NCBI GenBank assembly: GCA_016719635.1
Contig: JADJYT010000001.1
Coordinates: 558,001-622,000, forward strand
DNA: 64,000 nucleotides
Origin: Sphingobacteriales bacterium
GTDB taxonomy: Bacteria > Bacteroidota > Bacteroidia > Chitinophagales > JADIYW01
Direction of reading: 5' to 3'
A program made the translations under genes and the position numbers. Below are positions 52,762 through 62,359 of the stretch, one piece after another (the first letter of the stretch is position 1; every line of letters starts with the position of its first letter). The notes under the pieces are model-generated. The model was not told the DNA's origin. It saw only the letters and a list, made by a program, of their open reading frames with translations, and did not search any database.

Positions 52762-55700
52762 TTACTCTTTTACCAGTTTATGATAATGTACCTCATTATC
52801 TACATTTAATTTAATTATATAAACTCCGCCGGCATATTCATTAATATTCAATTCTTCGAAAACAGCCTTTGTTACTGAATATGATTTCTGTACCATTTCT
52901 CTGCCATCAGAACTGAATATTGTCCATTTAACCATAGAATTTTTGGTTAAGTTCAGATTAAGCACCAGTCTTCCATCCGTCGGATTTGGGTAGATTTCAA
53001 ATACGCTTACAGAATTCGCAGCATTTCTAATTCCGGTATATATCGCTGAGAAATTAGGGGATACTTCTGATGCACAATCTCCGCTCTTCACCTTTAATGT
53101 GTATACTCCCTGCGATGTAATTTCATAAAATGGTGTTGAAGTTGTTGCAATCAATACACCACCCTTATACCACTCATAAGAAGCGCCGGCTACAATGGTA
53201 CTGCTGTATAACGTATCATTACTTTGGGTAATAGCCGGTGTCGCAGGGGTTGAGTTTACCGTCACTGTAGCTACTGCCGTTTTACTGCAGGATCCCGTAC
53301 TTCCCGTCACCGTGTAAGTTGTTGTATTTGACAATGCCGGTGTCGTCGCAGGGTTGCCGCTCAAGCCGCCCGTCCAGGTGTATATCGTCGCTCCGTCTGC
53401 CGTCAGGGTCGCTGTATTGCCCGAACAAACCGTCGGCGAGTTCACCGTTACCGTTGGCAAGGCCGTCACCGTAACCGTCGCTATCGCTGTTCCTGTGCAC
53501 GCTCCACTGCTTCCCGTCACTGTATATGTCGTCGTTCCTGTTAAAGCAGGCGTCGTTGCAGGGTTGCCGCTCAGTCCGCCTGTCCACGTGTAGCTCGTGG
53601 CTCCGTTTGGTGTCAGCGTCGCCGTCTGACCCGCACAGATTGTCGGGGAATTTACCGTCACATTTAAGCCGGACGAGACGTTCACCGTGGCTACCGCCGT
53701 ATTCGTACATCCGCTCGCCGTACCTGTTACCGTGTAGGTGGTCGTATTCGTTAAGGCAGGTGTCGTCGCCGGATTACCCGTCAGTCCGCCTGTCCAGGTA
53801 TAACTCGTCGCACCGCCGGCCGTCAGCGTCGCTGTCTGACCCGAACAGATTGTCGGGGAGTTCACCGTTACCGTTGGCAATGGTGTTACCGTGACCGTCG
53901 CTACCGCCGTTTTACTGCAGCCGCCAGCTGTGCCCGTTACCGTATAGGTGGTCGTTCCTGTTAAGGCAGGGGTAGTCGCAGGGTTACCGCTCAAACCGCC
54001 TGTCCAGGTATAACTCGTCGCTCCGCCGGCTGTCAGCGTCGCTGTCTGACCCGAACAGATTGTCGGGGAGTTCACCGTTACCGTTGGCAATGCCGTCACG
54101 GATACCGATGCAACTGCCGTCTTACTGCAGCCATCTGCTGTGCCTGTTACCGTATAGGTCGCTGCACTTGTTAAGGCAGGTGTCGTCGCCGGATTGCCGC
54201 TCAAACCGCCTGTCCATACATAGCTGGTCGCTCCGTTTGCCGTCAACGTCGCTGTCTGGCCCGAACAGATTGTCGGCGAGTTCACCGTTACCGTCGGCAA
54301 GGCCGTCACCGTAACCGTCGCTATCGCTGTTCCTGTACAGCTCCACCTGCTGCCTGTCACTGTGTATGTCGTCGTTCCTGTTAAAGCAGGCGTCGTCGCA
54401 GGATTGCCGCTTAGTCCGCCTGTCCACGTGTAGCTCGTGGCTCCGTTTGGTGTCAGCGTCGCCGTCTGACCCGCACAAATCGTCGGGGAATTTACCGTTA
54501 CATTTAAGCCGGACGAGACGCTCACCGTGGCTACCGCCGTATTCGTACATCCGCTCGCCGTACCTGTTACCGTATAGGTCGTAGTTGAAAACAAGGCAGG
54601 TGTCGTCGCCGGATTACCCGTCAGTCCGCCTGTCCAGGTATAACTCGTCGCTCCGCCGGCCGTCAGCGTCGCTGTCTGACCGGAACAGATCGTCGGAGAG
54701 TTCACTATTACGCTTGGCAATGGTGTCACTGTGACCGTCGCTACCGCTGTTTTACTGCAGCCGCCCGCTGTGCCCGTTACCGTATAGGTGGCCGTTCCTG
54801 TTAAGGCAGGGGTAGTCGCAGGATTACCGCTCAAACCGCCTGTCCAGGTATAACTCGTTGCGCCGCCGGCTGTCAGCGTCGCTGTCTGACCCGAACAGAT
54901 GGTCGGGGAGTTCACCGTTACCGTTGGCAATGCCGTCACGGATACCGATGCAACTGCCGTATTGCTGCAGCCATCTGCTGTGCCTGTTACCGTATAGGTG
55001 GCTGCACTTGTTAAGGCGGGTGTCGTCGCCGGATTGCCGCTCAAACCGCCTGTCCATGTGTAGCTGGTCGCTCCGTTTGCCGTCAGCGTCGCCGTCTGGC
55101 CCGAACAGATTGTCGGGGAGTTCACCGTAACCGTCGGCAAGGCCGTCACCGTAACCGTCGCTATCGCTGTTCCTGTGCACGCTCCACTGCTTCCTGTCAC
55201 TGTATATGTCGTCGTTCCTGTTAAAGCAGGCGTCGTTGCAGGGTTGCCGCTCAGTCCGCCTGTCCACGTGTAGCTCGTGGCTCCGTTTGGTGTCAGCGTC
55301 GCCGTCTGACCCGCACAGATTGTCGGGGAATTTACCGTCACATTTAAGCCGGACGAGACGCTCACCGTGGCTACCGCCGTATTCGTACATCCGCTCGCCG
55401 TACCTGTTACCGTATAGGTCGTAGTTGAAAACAAGGCAGGTGTCGTCGCCGGATTACCCGTCAGTCCACCTGTCCAGGTATAACTCGTCGCTCCGCCGGC
55501 CGTCAGCGTCGCTGTCTGACCGGAACAGATCGTCGGAGAGTTCACTATTACGCTTGGCAATGGTGTCACTGTGACCGTCGCTACCGCTGTTTTACTGCAG
55601 CCGCCCGCTGTGCCCGTTACCGTATAGGTGGCCGTTCCTGTTAAGGCAGGGGTAGTCGCAGGATTACCGCTCAAACCGCCTGTCCAGGTATAACTCGTTG

Positions 55701-58614
55701 CGCCGCCGGCTGTCAGCGTCGCTGTCTGACCCGAACAGATGGTCGGGGAGTTCACCGTTACCGTTGGCAATGCCGTCACGGATACCGATGCAACTGCCGT
55801 ATTGCTGCAGCCATCTGCTGTGCCTGTTACCGTATAGGTGGCTGCACTTGTTAAGGCGGGTGTCGTCGCCGGATTGCCGCTCAAACCGCCTGTCCATGTG
55901 TAGCTGGTCGCTCCGTTTGCCGTCAGCGTCGCCGTCTGGCCCGAACAGATTGTCGGGGAGTTCACCGTAACCGTCGGTTTCGATTTAACACGAATCGTCT
56001 TACTAAACGGTGCACTTGCATTGCCTGCCTTATAAGCCCTTAAGGTGATCGTATAGGTACCGGGGGTACTGAAAACTGAACTCACGGTCGTGGTGGAGGT
56101 AGAAGTGGAGGGTGTACCGCCATTTATCGTCCACCGGACAGAGTCCGGGCTGCCGCTCGATGCCGTAGAGGTATTCGTAAACACTAAACTGCCCCCTATG
56201 CATACCGTCGAATCACTCATGGTGAAGGAGGCCGTTGCGGTTGGCGTCGTAGTACATGATGGAGGCATATCAAATTTAGCTGTTTGATCCCTTCCGTTAT
56301 TTGCAGAACCCTGTAAAGCAGTATACCCCATGCCTCTTCGTGCAAATGCAGACCAGATTTCACATTTATCGGCATAACCGTACAAAGTAGAATCAGCTTT
56401 CAAGATAGCATTTCTATAATCTAAAAATCCACCGCTGCACGGTTGTAATTTTAGTCCTTCAATAACCAGTTTTATTGCCCTGTTATTTCCTGCCGTTCCG
56501 TTTAGTAAATCTGAACTGTATCCGTATTTATCAATTAAATTCCAATACATATCCCAAATAGTTGCACACCATACTTCACCTAAGGTATGTACTTCAGGTC
56601 CTAAAATGGTGCCGCCTGTAAGATCCGGAATGCTAGCAACGTCAGCGTATGTCCATGGATTAACGGACATATCATAAGAGTAAGGATAAACTCTAATGCC
56701 GTCCGGAGAGCTTCTATAAACATAAGTTCCTAAACCTCTTGCCGTATTTTTTGTATCGCCAGGTCTGTGAGATAAAGCTAATGCAAAGAAATCGCTCCAT
56801 CCTTCACCACCCTGTTCCGCATTTCCTAAACAAGAGCTGTTAGAAGGGCCTCCTGCCAAACGGTTCGAAATACCATGTCCATACTCGTGAGAAACAATTC
56901 CGTTATCCAAATCACCGTCCAATTTGGTACAATTACTAGCAGACATATTGACCACGGCAGTTGCTATATTATTTCTCAGGATTTGACCGGTAGCATACGT
57001 AACAAACAAACTCGGTATTGTTACAAGTGTACCATTTGTACCTGAAGCCATCGTAACTAAACTATCCCCTGCAGACTGTCTGTTTATAATAATGGCACCA
57101 ATTGCGCCGGCTTGTTGGGCGTAATAAACTTTTTCGGAAAAATTACAGGTTCCTCTGTCAATCAACGCAATTTTACCTGAAACGGAAGAACCATTTGAGA
57201 TGGTGCTGCAAACATAAGATGTCGGTGAAGAACCATTACTGATGGCATTAACGATTGACCCTGTCACATTAAAGGCACACGGACCAAAATTAGCGGGTGT
57301 AGCATCATAATTTCCCGCAATAGCAGGTGGCTGATTAACGGTTAAAGTTGGTCTTGCCCCATTGCTCCACAAATACATCTGCATTCTTGGTTTTTGTCCG
57401 TCTGCAGGAGTGGAGAAGTTAGCATTATCCGTACCACTTCCGTCATGAGCTTCTGCATATACAAAATCTGCAGCTGTTCCTCCTCTTCCGTAATTATTGG
57501 ATTGAAAATTACCGGCTGCTTCAGTAAAACCGTATTTATAAAATATATCATGCATCATATTGTTCATATAAAACAATTGCGTCACAGCTGCCTTGGCGTT
57601 AATGGCACTATCCATTCTGAGATTAAAATCAATCGGATAATCAAAAACCAGCGATGCCCCGGCATTCGGTTGTGAGCCGGCATCAATCACATTATTTGCG
57701 TCCACGTCCTGATAAGCACTCACGTTGTTTCCTCTGGTAATGGTAAATTCAGCCCCTGCGGAGCCGTTTGTATCGTGCCAGCCATAAGGAGAAGCGGTAA
57801 CATCATTAGGATCTGACAATAACTGACGAGCACCAAAAGTAGGCGCTTCTACATTGTATGGATATACCCTATATTGTGCCGCTGCCAATTGCTGGTCGTC
57901 CGGTCCATTGCCAAGTCTTTCGCTGTGGCCAAGTGGGTCCGGTATGTTGTCGTAGACTGAAGAGGAACCATACATACCGGGTACCACCTTACAATGCACC
58001 ACTTCATCCACTTTTTTGATTAAATCGCCGGTATTTGCATCAATGGCATAGGTCCAGATATGATTATGACCTATTTCTTCTATATATACTTCCCAGGCAA
58101 GCCGGATATTATCCTTATCATCTGTGTAAAATAGTTTCTTAACATAGACCAGATCATCCGTAAGGCTGTTGACAGGTTTGAAAACCATGTCATTGTCACT
58201 TTTCTTTTTATCCAGATTGAAAGCACCTGTTGCTGTTGAATTCATCAGAGCTGCTACCCTTCTCAGGGCATCTTCCGGTTTTAAAGAAGCATCCACCTTA
58301 TTCACTTTGGAAGCTAAATCCACCACACCGTTGGACGTATTGTAGATCAGTTTTCCGTCTTTAAAGTGAAGAGCAATGGAACTATTCTTTAAACCGATGC
58401 CGTTCACACATTGCTGAAACCAGATATGTGTAATCCCGGTGGTGACATCCGTGTACTCATCAGATACACGCAAATTGGCAATGTCATTTTCAGATAATGC
58501 AAATTCTTTTTTGTTGGATTGGAGGTATTTTAATGCGTCATTTTTGACACTGCCTGCAAAAAGGCAAAATACAAGGAAAACTAACATTGGAGTTAGTGTA
58601 ATTCTCATTATCAT
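52762..58614 (-). CDS. M36 (fungalysin) metalloprotease with PA, PKD, thirteen Ig-like repeats and T9SS sorting domain
   Basis: The 1950-residue protein has a signal peptide, an FTP/PepSY propeptide (FALSENDIANLRVSDEYTD), and a fungalysin catalytic domain at about residues 300-770 with DNGIVSHEYGHGISNRL (HExxH near 575) and TLGEVWCATIWDMYW. A PA domain is inserted at about 430-550 (IALIDRGTCNFSEKVYYAQQ). A PKD domain follows (VFTNTS, FSTPGTYTITLRAY). Residues 880-1789 are thirteen 70-residue repeats with VNSPTICSGQTATLT, then a linker and a C-terminal type IX sorting domain (FEIYPNPTDGRLVLNL). It is secreted and probably surface-bound. Repeat eight has SRWS in place of SSGA, the mark of two compensating single-base changes. 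Confidence 0.92.
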   Translation of the reverse strand: MIMRITLTPMLVFLVFCLFAGSVKNDALKYLQSNKKEFALSENDIANLRVSDEYTDVTTGITHIWFQQCVNGIGLKNSSIALHFKDGKLIYNTSNGVVDLASKVNKVDASLKPEDALRRVAALMNSTATGAFNLDKKKSDNDMVFKPVNSLTDDLVYVKKLFYTDDKDNIRLAWEVYIEEIGHNHIWTYAIDANTGDLIKKVDEVVHCKVVPGMYGSSSVYDNIPDPLGHSERLGNGPDDQQLAAAQYRVYPYNVEAPTFGARQLLSDPNDVTASPYGWHDTNGSAGAEFTITRGNNVSAYQDVDANNVIDAGSQPNAGASLVFDYPIDFNLRMDSAINAKAAVTQLFYMNNMMHDIFYKYGFTEAAGNFQSNNYGRGGTAADFVYAEAHDGSGTDNANFSTPADGQKPRMQMYLWSNGARPTLTVNQPPAIAGNYDATPANFGPCAFNVTGSIVNAISNGSSPTSYVCSTISNGSSVSGKIALIDRGTCNFSEKVYYAQQAGAIGAIIINRQSAGDSLVTMASGTNGTLVTIPSLFVTYATGQILRNNIATAVVNMSASNCTKLDGDLDNGIVSHEYGHGISNRLAGGPSNSSCLGNAEQGGEGWSDFFALALSHRPGDTKNTARGLGTYVYRSSPDGIRVYPYSYDMSVNPWTYADVASIPDLTGGTILGPEVHTLGEVWCATIWDMYWNLIDKYGYSSDLLNGTAGNNRAIKLVIEGLKLQPCSGGFLDYRNAILKADSTLYGYADKCEIWSAFARRGMGYTALQGSANNGRDQTAKFDMPPSCTTTPTATASFTMSDSTVCIGGSLVFTNTSTASSGSPDSVRWTINGGTPSTSTSTTTVSSVFSTPGTYTITLRAYKAGNASAPFSKTIRVKSKPTVTVNSPTICSGQTATLTANGATSYTWTGGLSGNPATTPALTSAATYTVTGTADGCSNTAVASVSVTALPTVTVNSPTICSGQTATLTAGGATSYTWTGGLSGNPATTPALTGTATYTVTGTAGGCSKTAVATVTVTPLPSVIVNSPTICSGQTATLTAGGATSYTWTGGLTGNPATTPALFSTTTYTVTGTASGCTNTAVATVSVSSGLNVTVNSPTICAGQTATLTPNGATSYTWTGGLSGNPATTPALTGTTTYTVTGSSGACTGTAIATVTVTALPTVTVNSPTICSGQTATLTANGATSYTWTGGLSGNPATTPALTSAATYTVTGTADGCSNTAVASVSVTALPTVTVNSPTICSGQTATLTAGGATSYTWTGGLSGNPATTPALTGTATYTVTGTAGGCSKTAVATVTVTPLPSVIVNSPTICSGQTATLTAGGATSYTWTGGLTGNPATTPALFSTTTYTVTGTASGCTNTAVATVSVSSGLNVTVNSPTICAGQTATLTPNGATSYTWTGGLSGNPATTPALTGTTTYTVTGSRWSCTGTAIATVTVTALPTVTVNSPTICSGQTATLTANGATSYVWTGGLSGNPATTPALTSAATYTVTGTADGCSKTAVASVSVTALPTVTVNSPTICSGQTATLTAGGATSYTWTGGLSGNPATTPALTGTTTYTVTGTAGGCSKTAVATVTVTPLPTVTVNSPTICSGQTATLTAGGATSYTWTGGLTGNPATTPALTNTTTYTVTGTASGCTNTAVATVNVSSGLNVTVNSPTICAGQTATLTPNGATSYTWTGGLSGNPATTPALTGTTTYTVTGSSGACTGTAIATVTVTALPTVTVNSPTVCSGNTATLTADGATIYTWTGGLSGNPATTPALSNTTTYTVTGSTGSCSKTAVATVTVNSTPATPAITQSNDTLYSSTIVAGASYEWYKGGVLIATTSTPFYEITSQGVYTLKVKSGDCASEVSPNFSAIYTGIRNAANSVSVFEIYPNPTDGRLVLNLNLTKNSMVKWTIFSSDGREMVQKSYSVTKAVFEELNINEYAGGVYIIKLNVDNEVHYHKLVKE
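53248..55977 (-). repeat. Tandem array of thirteen 210-bp coding repeats in three 840-bp super-units
   Basis: Thirteen in-frame copies of a 70-codon unit lie end to end. Four subtypes A-B-C-D, distinguished by TADGC, TAGGC, TASGC and SSGAC endings, alternate in order three times (53458-55977), with one A-like unit left over. Super-units 1 and 2 (55138-55977 and 54298-55137) are nearly identical in DNA, and repeat D of unit 1 matches that of unit 3 better than that of unit 2. The array is visibly richer in G and C than its surroundings and leaves other frames open. Confidence 0.93.
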
Positions 58615-58806
58615 CTTAGTTGGCTTTATTATTGTAAATCTACTAATTAATTAACATTAACCAATACCCGTTAGGGTAGTGTTGAAAAAAATAACCATTC
58701 AGAAATATTCAGAATTTATTGATAATTAATCAATTATATTTTTAAAACCCGAAGGAAAATCAAAGAAATACAGTTTAAAGTTTTGAAATTCAATTAATTG
58801 CTATTT

Positions 58807-61737
58807 TCAGACCACTACATTTATAATGCGTCCGTTAATGACAATGAATTTTTTAGGTTCCATTCCTTCGGTAAATTTTAACACTTTCTCATCGGAAAGC
58901 ACGAGTTTCTGGATATCATCATTGGACATATCCAGTGGTATTTCCAAATTGGCCCGGTGTTTGCCATTGATCTGAATGGGATAATTAAAGGCAGATTCCA
59001 GCAGGTAAGCCTCCTTATGAACGGGGTAAGCGGCATCCGTTACAGATGAGTCGTTGCCCAATTGAGTCCAAAGGACTTCAGCGGTGTGCGGTGCAAACGG
59101 GGTTATCAATTTCACCAGCTCCTGCAGGACGGATTTGGAAACGGATTTGAATTTGGACAAATCATTCACGGCAATCATAAATGTAGAGATGCAGGTATTG
59201 AAACTTAGGTTTTCTATATCCTGATTTACTTTCCGGATGGTTTTATGCAGGATTTTCAATTCTTCCTGTACGGGTTCATTATCCGTATATTTCACATTTC
59301 CGAAATCATCGAAGAACAGGCGCCAGAATTTGCGCAGGAAATTCGCCACGCCTGAAATGCCATTGGTATCCCAGGGTTTGGCGGTATCTATAGGCCCGAG
59401 GAACATTTCATACATGCGGAATGTATCTGCTCCGTATTGGTCAATGATTTGGTCAGGATTGACGACATTGAATTTAGATTTGGACATTTTCTCGACTTCA
59501 CTGCCGCAATAGTAATTTCCATCTTCTTCTGTAATGAAAACAGCCTCTTTATAATTGATATCTTCAGCTTTTAATCTTTCAATATCAAGAATATCATTTT
59601 TTACGTATTTTATATCAACATGTAGCATTTGCAAAGAAGCTCCTCCTATTGCAATAGTTCTTTTAATATAATAACTATCAAAAATATTCTCAAAATAAGA
59701 TAAATAGTCTGGTTTAAGCTTGTCTTCTTTGTCTAAAAGTATTTTATAATCATTTTTCGAAATTAAAATTGAATTGAAGCCCAAATCATTACTTAATAAA
59801 ATCTTACCATCATCATAGTGAACATCTGAGAATGTAAATCTATACACAAACTTACTCACCCCCTGTATCATTCCCTGATTCACCATTTTTTTGAATGGTT
59901 CTTCGGTGCTTACTTTTCCAACATCTTTCAGGAATTTATGCCAGAACCGGGAGTACAATAAATGCCCAACGGCATGCTCGCTGCCGCCTACGTAGAAATC
60001 GACATTCTGCCAGTAATCAGATGCCTCCTTACTGCAAAACGCCCCCGTATTGTTCGGGTCCATGTAGCGCAGAAAATACCAGGAACTGCCGGCATAACCG
60101 GGCATGGTATCGGTTTCCATACGGGTACCCCCCCCAAATTGTGTCACCCATTCTGTGGCAGTTGCCAAAGGGCTTTCGCCCGTGCCGGTCGGTTTGTAGG
60201 ATTCAACAGATGGAAGCGTAACCGGAAGTTTGTCTTCTTCCACCGTGTGTATGATGCCATCCGTATCATAATAAATCGGGAACGGTTCACCCCAGTAGCG
60301 CTGACGGCTGTAGCCTGCATCCCGCATACGGAAATTCACTTTGCCATAGCCCAGCTTAAGTTCTTCTAATCTCTGAATCAACAAAGCGGTCGCCTCTTTA
60401 TATTCCATTCCATTGATAAAATCAGAATTGATGTATTTACCATCTTTTGTAGGGTCAGCTTCCAAGTCCAGATTTTTCTGGGCATCCAGTATGGCGGGTT
60501 TCGGCAAATTGAATTTTTCAGCAAAAAGATAGTCGCGCTGATCGCCGCTCGGAACCGCCATCACAGCACCCGTACCGTAACCTGCCAGCACATAATCTGC
60601 AATATAAACGGGTATTTCCGCATTGGTGAATGGATGCAGGACATAAGCGCCGGTGAACTGACCGGAAACCATTTTCTCTGCCTGCCGTTCGATATCAGAT
60701 TTGGAGGCGCACAATTTAACATAGGAATCTATCTCTGCAGTATATTCAGGCGTTGTAATCTGTTTCACCCAATCATGTTCCGGTGCTATCACCAAGAATG
60801 TCACTCCAAAAATGGTATCCACCCTTGTGGTGAACACATCGATTTTCCCTTCATGTCCTTTCAGCGGGAACGACACCATCGCACCGGTGGATTTTCCGAT
60901 CCAGTTGCGCTGCATATCTTTCATGCTTTCCGTCCAGTCGAGCGTATCCAGTCCGATTAAAAGCCTGTCTGCATAAGCGGTTATACGCAGGAACCATTGC
61001 GACATTTTTTTCTTTTCTACGGGATGCCCTCCCCGTTCGGAAACACCATTTACGATTTCATCATTCGCGAGCACCGTACCCAAAGCCGGACACCAGTTTA
61101 CAAAAGAATCTTTCTGGTATGCCAGACGGTATTCCATGAGTATGGATTGTTTTTCCAAAGCTGAAAAATTTCTCCAATCTTCGGCAGAAAACGCCAGAAC
61201 ATCTACATTTGCAAATGCCGTATTGTTATGATTGCCGTGTTCTTCAAAATGTTTGATTAAAACAGCAACATCATATGCACATTTATTTTTGCAGCAATAA
61301 ATGGAATTGTATAATTTAAGAAAAATCCATTGGGTCCACTTGTAATAGGCCGGATCGCAGGTAGTGACCTGCCTGTCCCAGTCGTAGCAAAAACCGATCT
61401 TTTGCAGCTGTTTGATGTAGGTCTTGATATTATCCTTTGTGGTTTTCTCAGGATGTTGTCCGGTCTGAATGGCGTACTGCTCAGCCGGCAAACCAAAAGC
61501 ATCAAAGCCCATGGGATGCAGCACATTAAATCCCTGCATTCTTTTGTAGCGTGCATAAATATCGGAAAAGATATACCCCAGCGGATGCCCGACATGCAAC
61601 CCCGCACCGCTTGGATACGGAAACATATCCAGGATATAGAATTTGGGTTTGGATGTATCCTCCGTGACTTTATACACTTTCTGATTATCCCATTTTTTCC
61701 TGGCAAATTCTTCTATTTCTGAAAAGTTGTACTGCAT
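58807..61737 (-). CDS. leuS: Leucyl-tRNA synthetase
   Basis: The 976-residue class I synthetase charges tRNA-Leu. The HIGH motif is FPYPSGAGLHVGHPLGY near residue 40, the CP1 editing domain lies at about 280-440 (TTRVDTIFGVTF), and KMSKSKFNVVNP is at about 750. An AT-rich insertion of roughly 100 residues before KMSKS (FVYRFTFSDVHYDDGKILL to YCGSEVE) is the one I recall as usual in Bacteroidota. A second, shorter insertion follows the Rossmann half (ENHNNTAFANVDVLAF region). It is cytoplasmic and stands alone. Confidence 0.96.
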   Translation of the reverse strand: MQYNFSEIEEFARKKWDNQKVYKVTEDTSKPKFYILDMFPYPSGAGLHVGHPLGYIFSDIYARYKRMQGFNVLHPMGFDAFGLPAEQYAIQTGQHPEKTTKDNIKTYIKQLQKIGFCYDWDRQVTTCDPAYYKWTQWIFLKLYNSIYCCKNKCAYDVAVLIKHFEEHGNHNNTAFANVDVLAFSAEDWRNFSALEKQSILMEYRLAYQKDSFVNWCPALGTVLANDEIVNGVSERGGHPVEKKKMSQWFLRITAYADRLLIGLDTLDWTESMKDMQRNWIGKSTGAMVSFPLKGHEGKIDVFTTRVDTIFGVTFLVIAPEHDWVKQITTPEYTAEIDSYVKLCASKSDIERQAEKMVSGQFTGAYVLHPFTNAEIPVYIADYVLAGYGTGAVMAVPSGDQRDYLFAEKFNLPKPAILDAQKNLDLEADPTKDGKYINSDFINGMEYKEATALLIQRLEELKLGYGKVNFRMRDAGYSRQRYWGEPFPIYYDTDGIIHTVEEDKLPVTLPSVESYKPTGTGESPLATATEWVTQFGGGTRMETDTMPGYAGSSWYFLRYMDPNNTGAFCSKEASDYWQNVDFYVGGSEHAVGHLLYSRFWHKFLKDVGKVSTEEPFKKMVNQGMIQGVSKFVYRFTFSDVHYDDGKILLSNDLGFNSILISKNDYKILLDKEDKLKPDYLSYFENIFDSYYIKRTIAIGGASLQMLHVDIKYVKNDILDIERLKAEDINYKEAVFITEEDGNYYCGSEVEKMSKSKFNVVNPDQIIDQYGADTFRMYEMFLGPIDTAKPWDTNGISGVANFLRKFWRLFFDDFGNVKYTDNEPVQEELKILHKTIRKVNQDIENLSFNTCISTFMIAVNDLSKFKSVSKSVLQELVKLITPFAPHTAEVLWTQLGNDSSVTDAAYPVHKEAYLLESAFNYPIQINGKHRANLEIPLDMSNDDIQKLVLSDEKVLKFTEGMEPKKFIVINGRIINVVV

Positions 61738-61826
61738 ATCTGATTAAAATAAGTCAAAAAATTAAGTACGAAATTAATGATTTGACTGAATAATATGATT
61801 CTTTGGGTTTTATGGTATTGTTAGAT

Positions 61827-61849
61827 AAAAAAACCCGGCGTAAGCCGGG
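61827..61849 (-). terminator. Intrinsic terminator of the coiled-coil gene
   Basis: CCCGGC (61834-61839) pairs with GCCGGG (61844-61849) over a short loop. On the minus strand it is followed by seven T's. It lies 25 bases after the stop at 61875. Confidence 0.8.
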
Positions 61850-61874
61850 ATAATAAAATAACGAAAAAGATCAG

Positions 61875-62258
61875 TTATATCCACTTTGCCACGAAAGTAT
61901 TCAAATCCTTACGCAGTTTGTTGAATAATAACTCAAATGTTTGTACTCTCTCTCTTAAATCCGTGTGATCTTCTAATTTACGATGGTCACTGGCTGTTGG
62001 ATTATCTTCTATGTTCCTGACGACATCCCCTTCACATGCGCTGATATCATGCTTTAAGATATCAATTTGCTCTTCCTGAATAATCAATTTATTCTGAAAC
62101 CGTTCCACCCATCCATGCATCTCTCTGTCAGAATTTTTGTGGGATATTTCTTCCAGTCGCTTTTTCATTATTTCCAAATCTTCTCCATAAAAAGAAAGCA
62201 GGTTTTTCCATTCTCTGTGGTCGTGATGAAGTTCAGATAAATACTTTTGTGTAGTCAT
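61875..62258 (-). CDS. Uncharacterised coiled-coil protein under predicted FNR control
   Basis: The 127-residue product has no signal peptide or membrane helix. It is highly charged, with an N-terminal LSELHHDHREWKNLLSFY and heptad-like leucine spacing over most of its length, so it probably forms a coiled-coil dimer in the cytoplasm. I recognise no family. It has its own terminator, and two FNR-like boxes 22 bp apart upstream, one of them a perfect ATGATAAAAATCAT, link it to the cbb3 oxidase genes 32 kb away. It may serve low-oxygen or nitrosative conditions. That is inferred from the promoter only. Confidence 0.7.
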   Translation of the reverse strand: MTTQKYLSELHHDHREWKNLLSFYGEDLEIMKKRLEEISHKNSDREMHGWVERFQNKLIIQEEQIDILKHDISACEGDVVRNIEDNPTASDHRKLEDHTDLRERVQTFELLFNKLRKDLNTFVAKWI

Positions 62259-62280
62259 AATCGTTTAATTTAATTTAATA

Positions 62281-62345
62281 CGAAGATGTAAATAACTTCA
62301 GTAAAATAGTATGATAAAAATCATCTCGGAAAATGATTTTTATAG
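62281..62345 (-). promoter_or_regulatory. Predicted FNR-controlled promoter of the coiled-coil gene
   Basis: A perfect TGATAAAAATCA (62312-62323) and a two-mismatch box CTATAAAAATCA (62334-62345) have centres 22 bp apart, the same spacing as at ccoS and the hemerythrin-like gene. At the spacing of the -7 element in those promoters lies only CATCTTCG (62281-62288), four of six consensus bases. Confidence 0.55.
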
Positions 62346-62359
62346 GTTTTGCGGAAAAT

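Noticed and set aside
53282..55390. Long minus-strand and plus-strand open frames in the repeat array (for example 142- and 188-residue products rich in D, G and R)
   Set aside because: They are the same 210-bp coding repeats read in other frames; the M36 protease frame is intact through the array and explains the sequence.
53248..55977. CRISPR-like appearance of regularly spaced near-identical repeats
   Set aside because: The repeats are contiguous 210-bp coding units with no unique spacers, and the open frame continues through them.
59560..59850. AT-rich stretch inside leuS as an inserted element
   Set aside because: It encodes the insertion before KMSKS that I recall as normal in Bacteroidota LeuRS, and the frame is intact.
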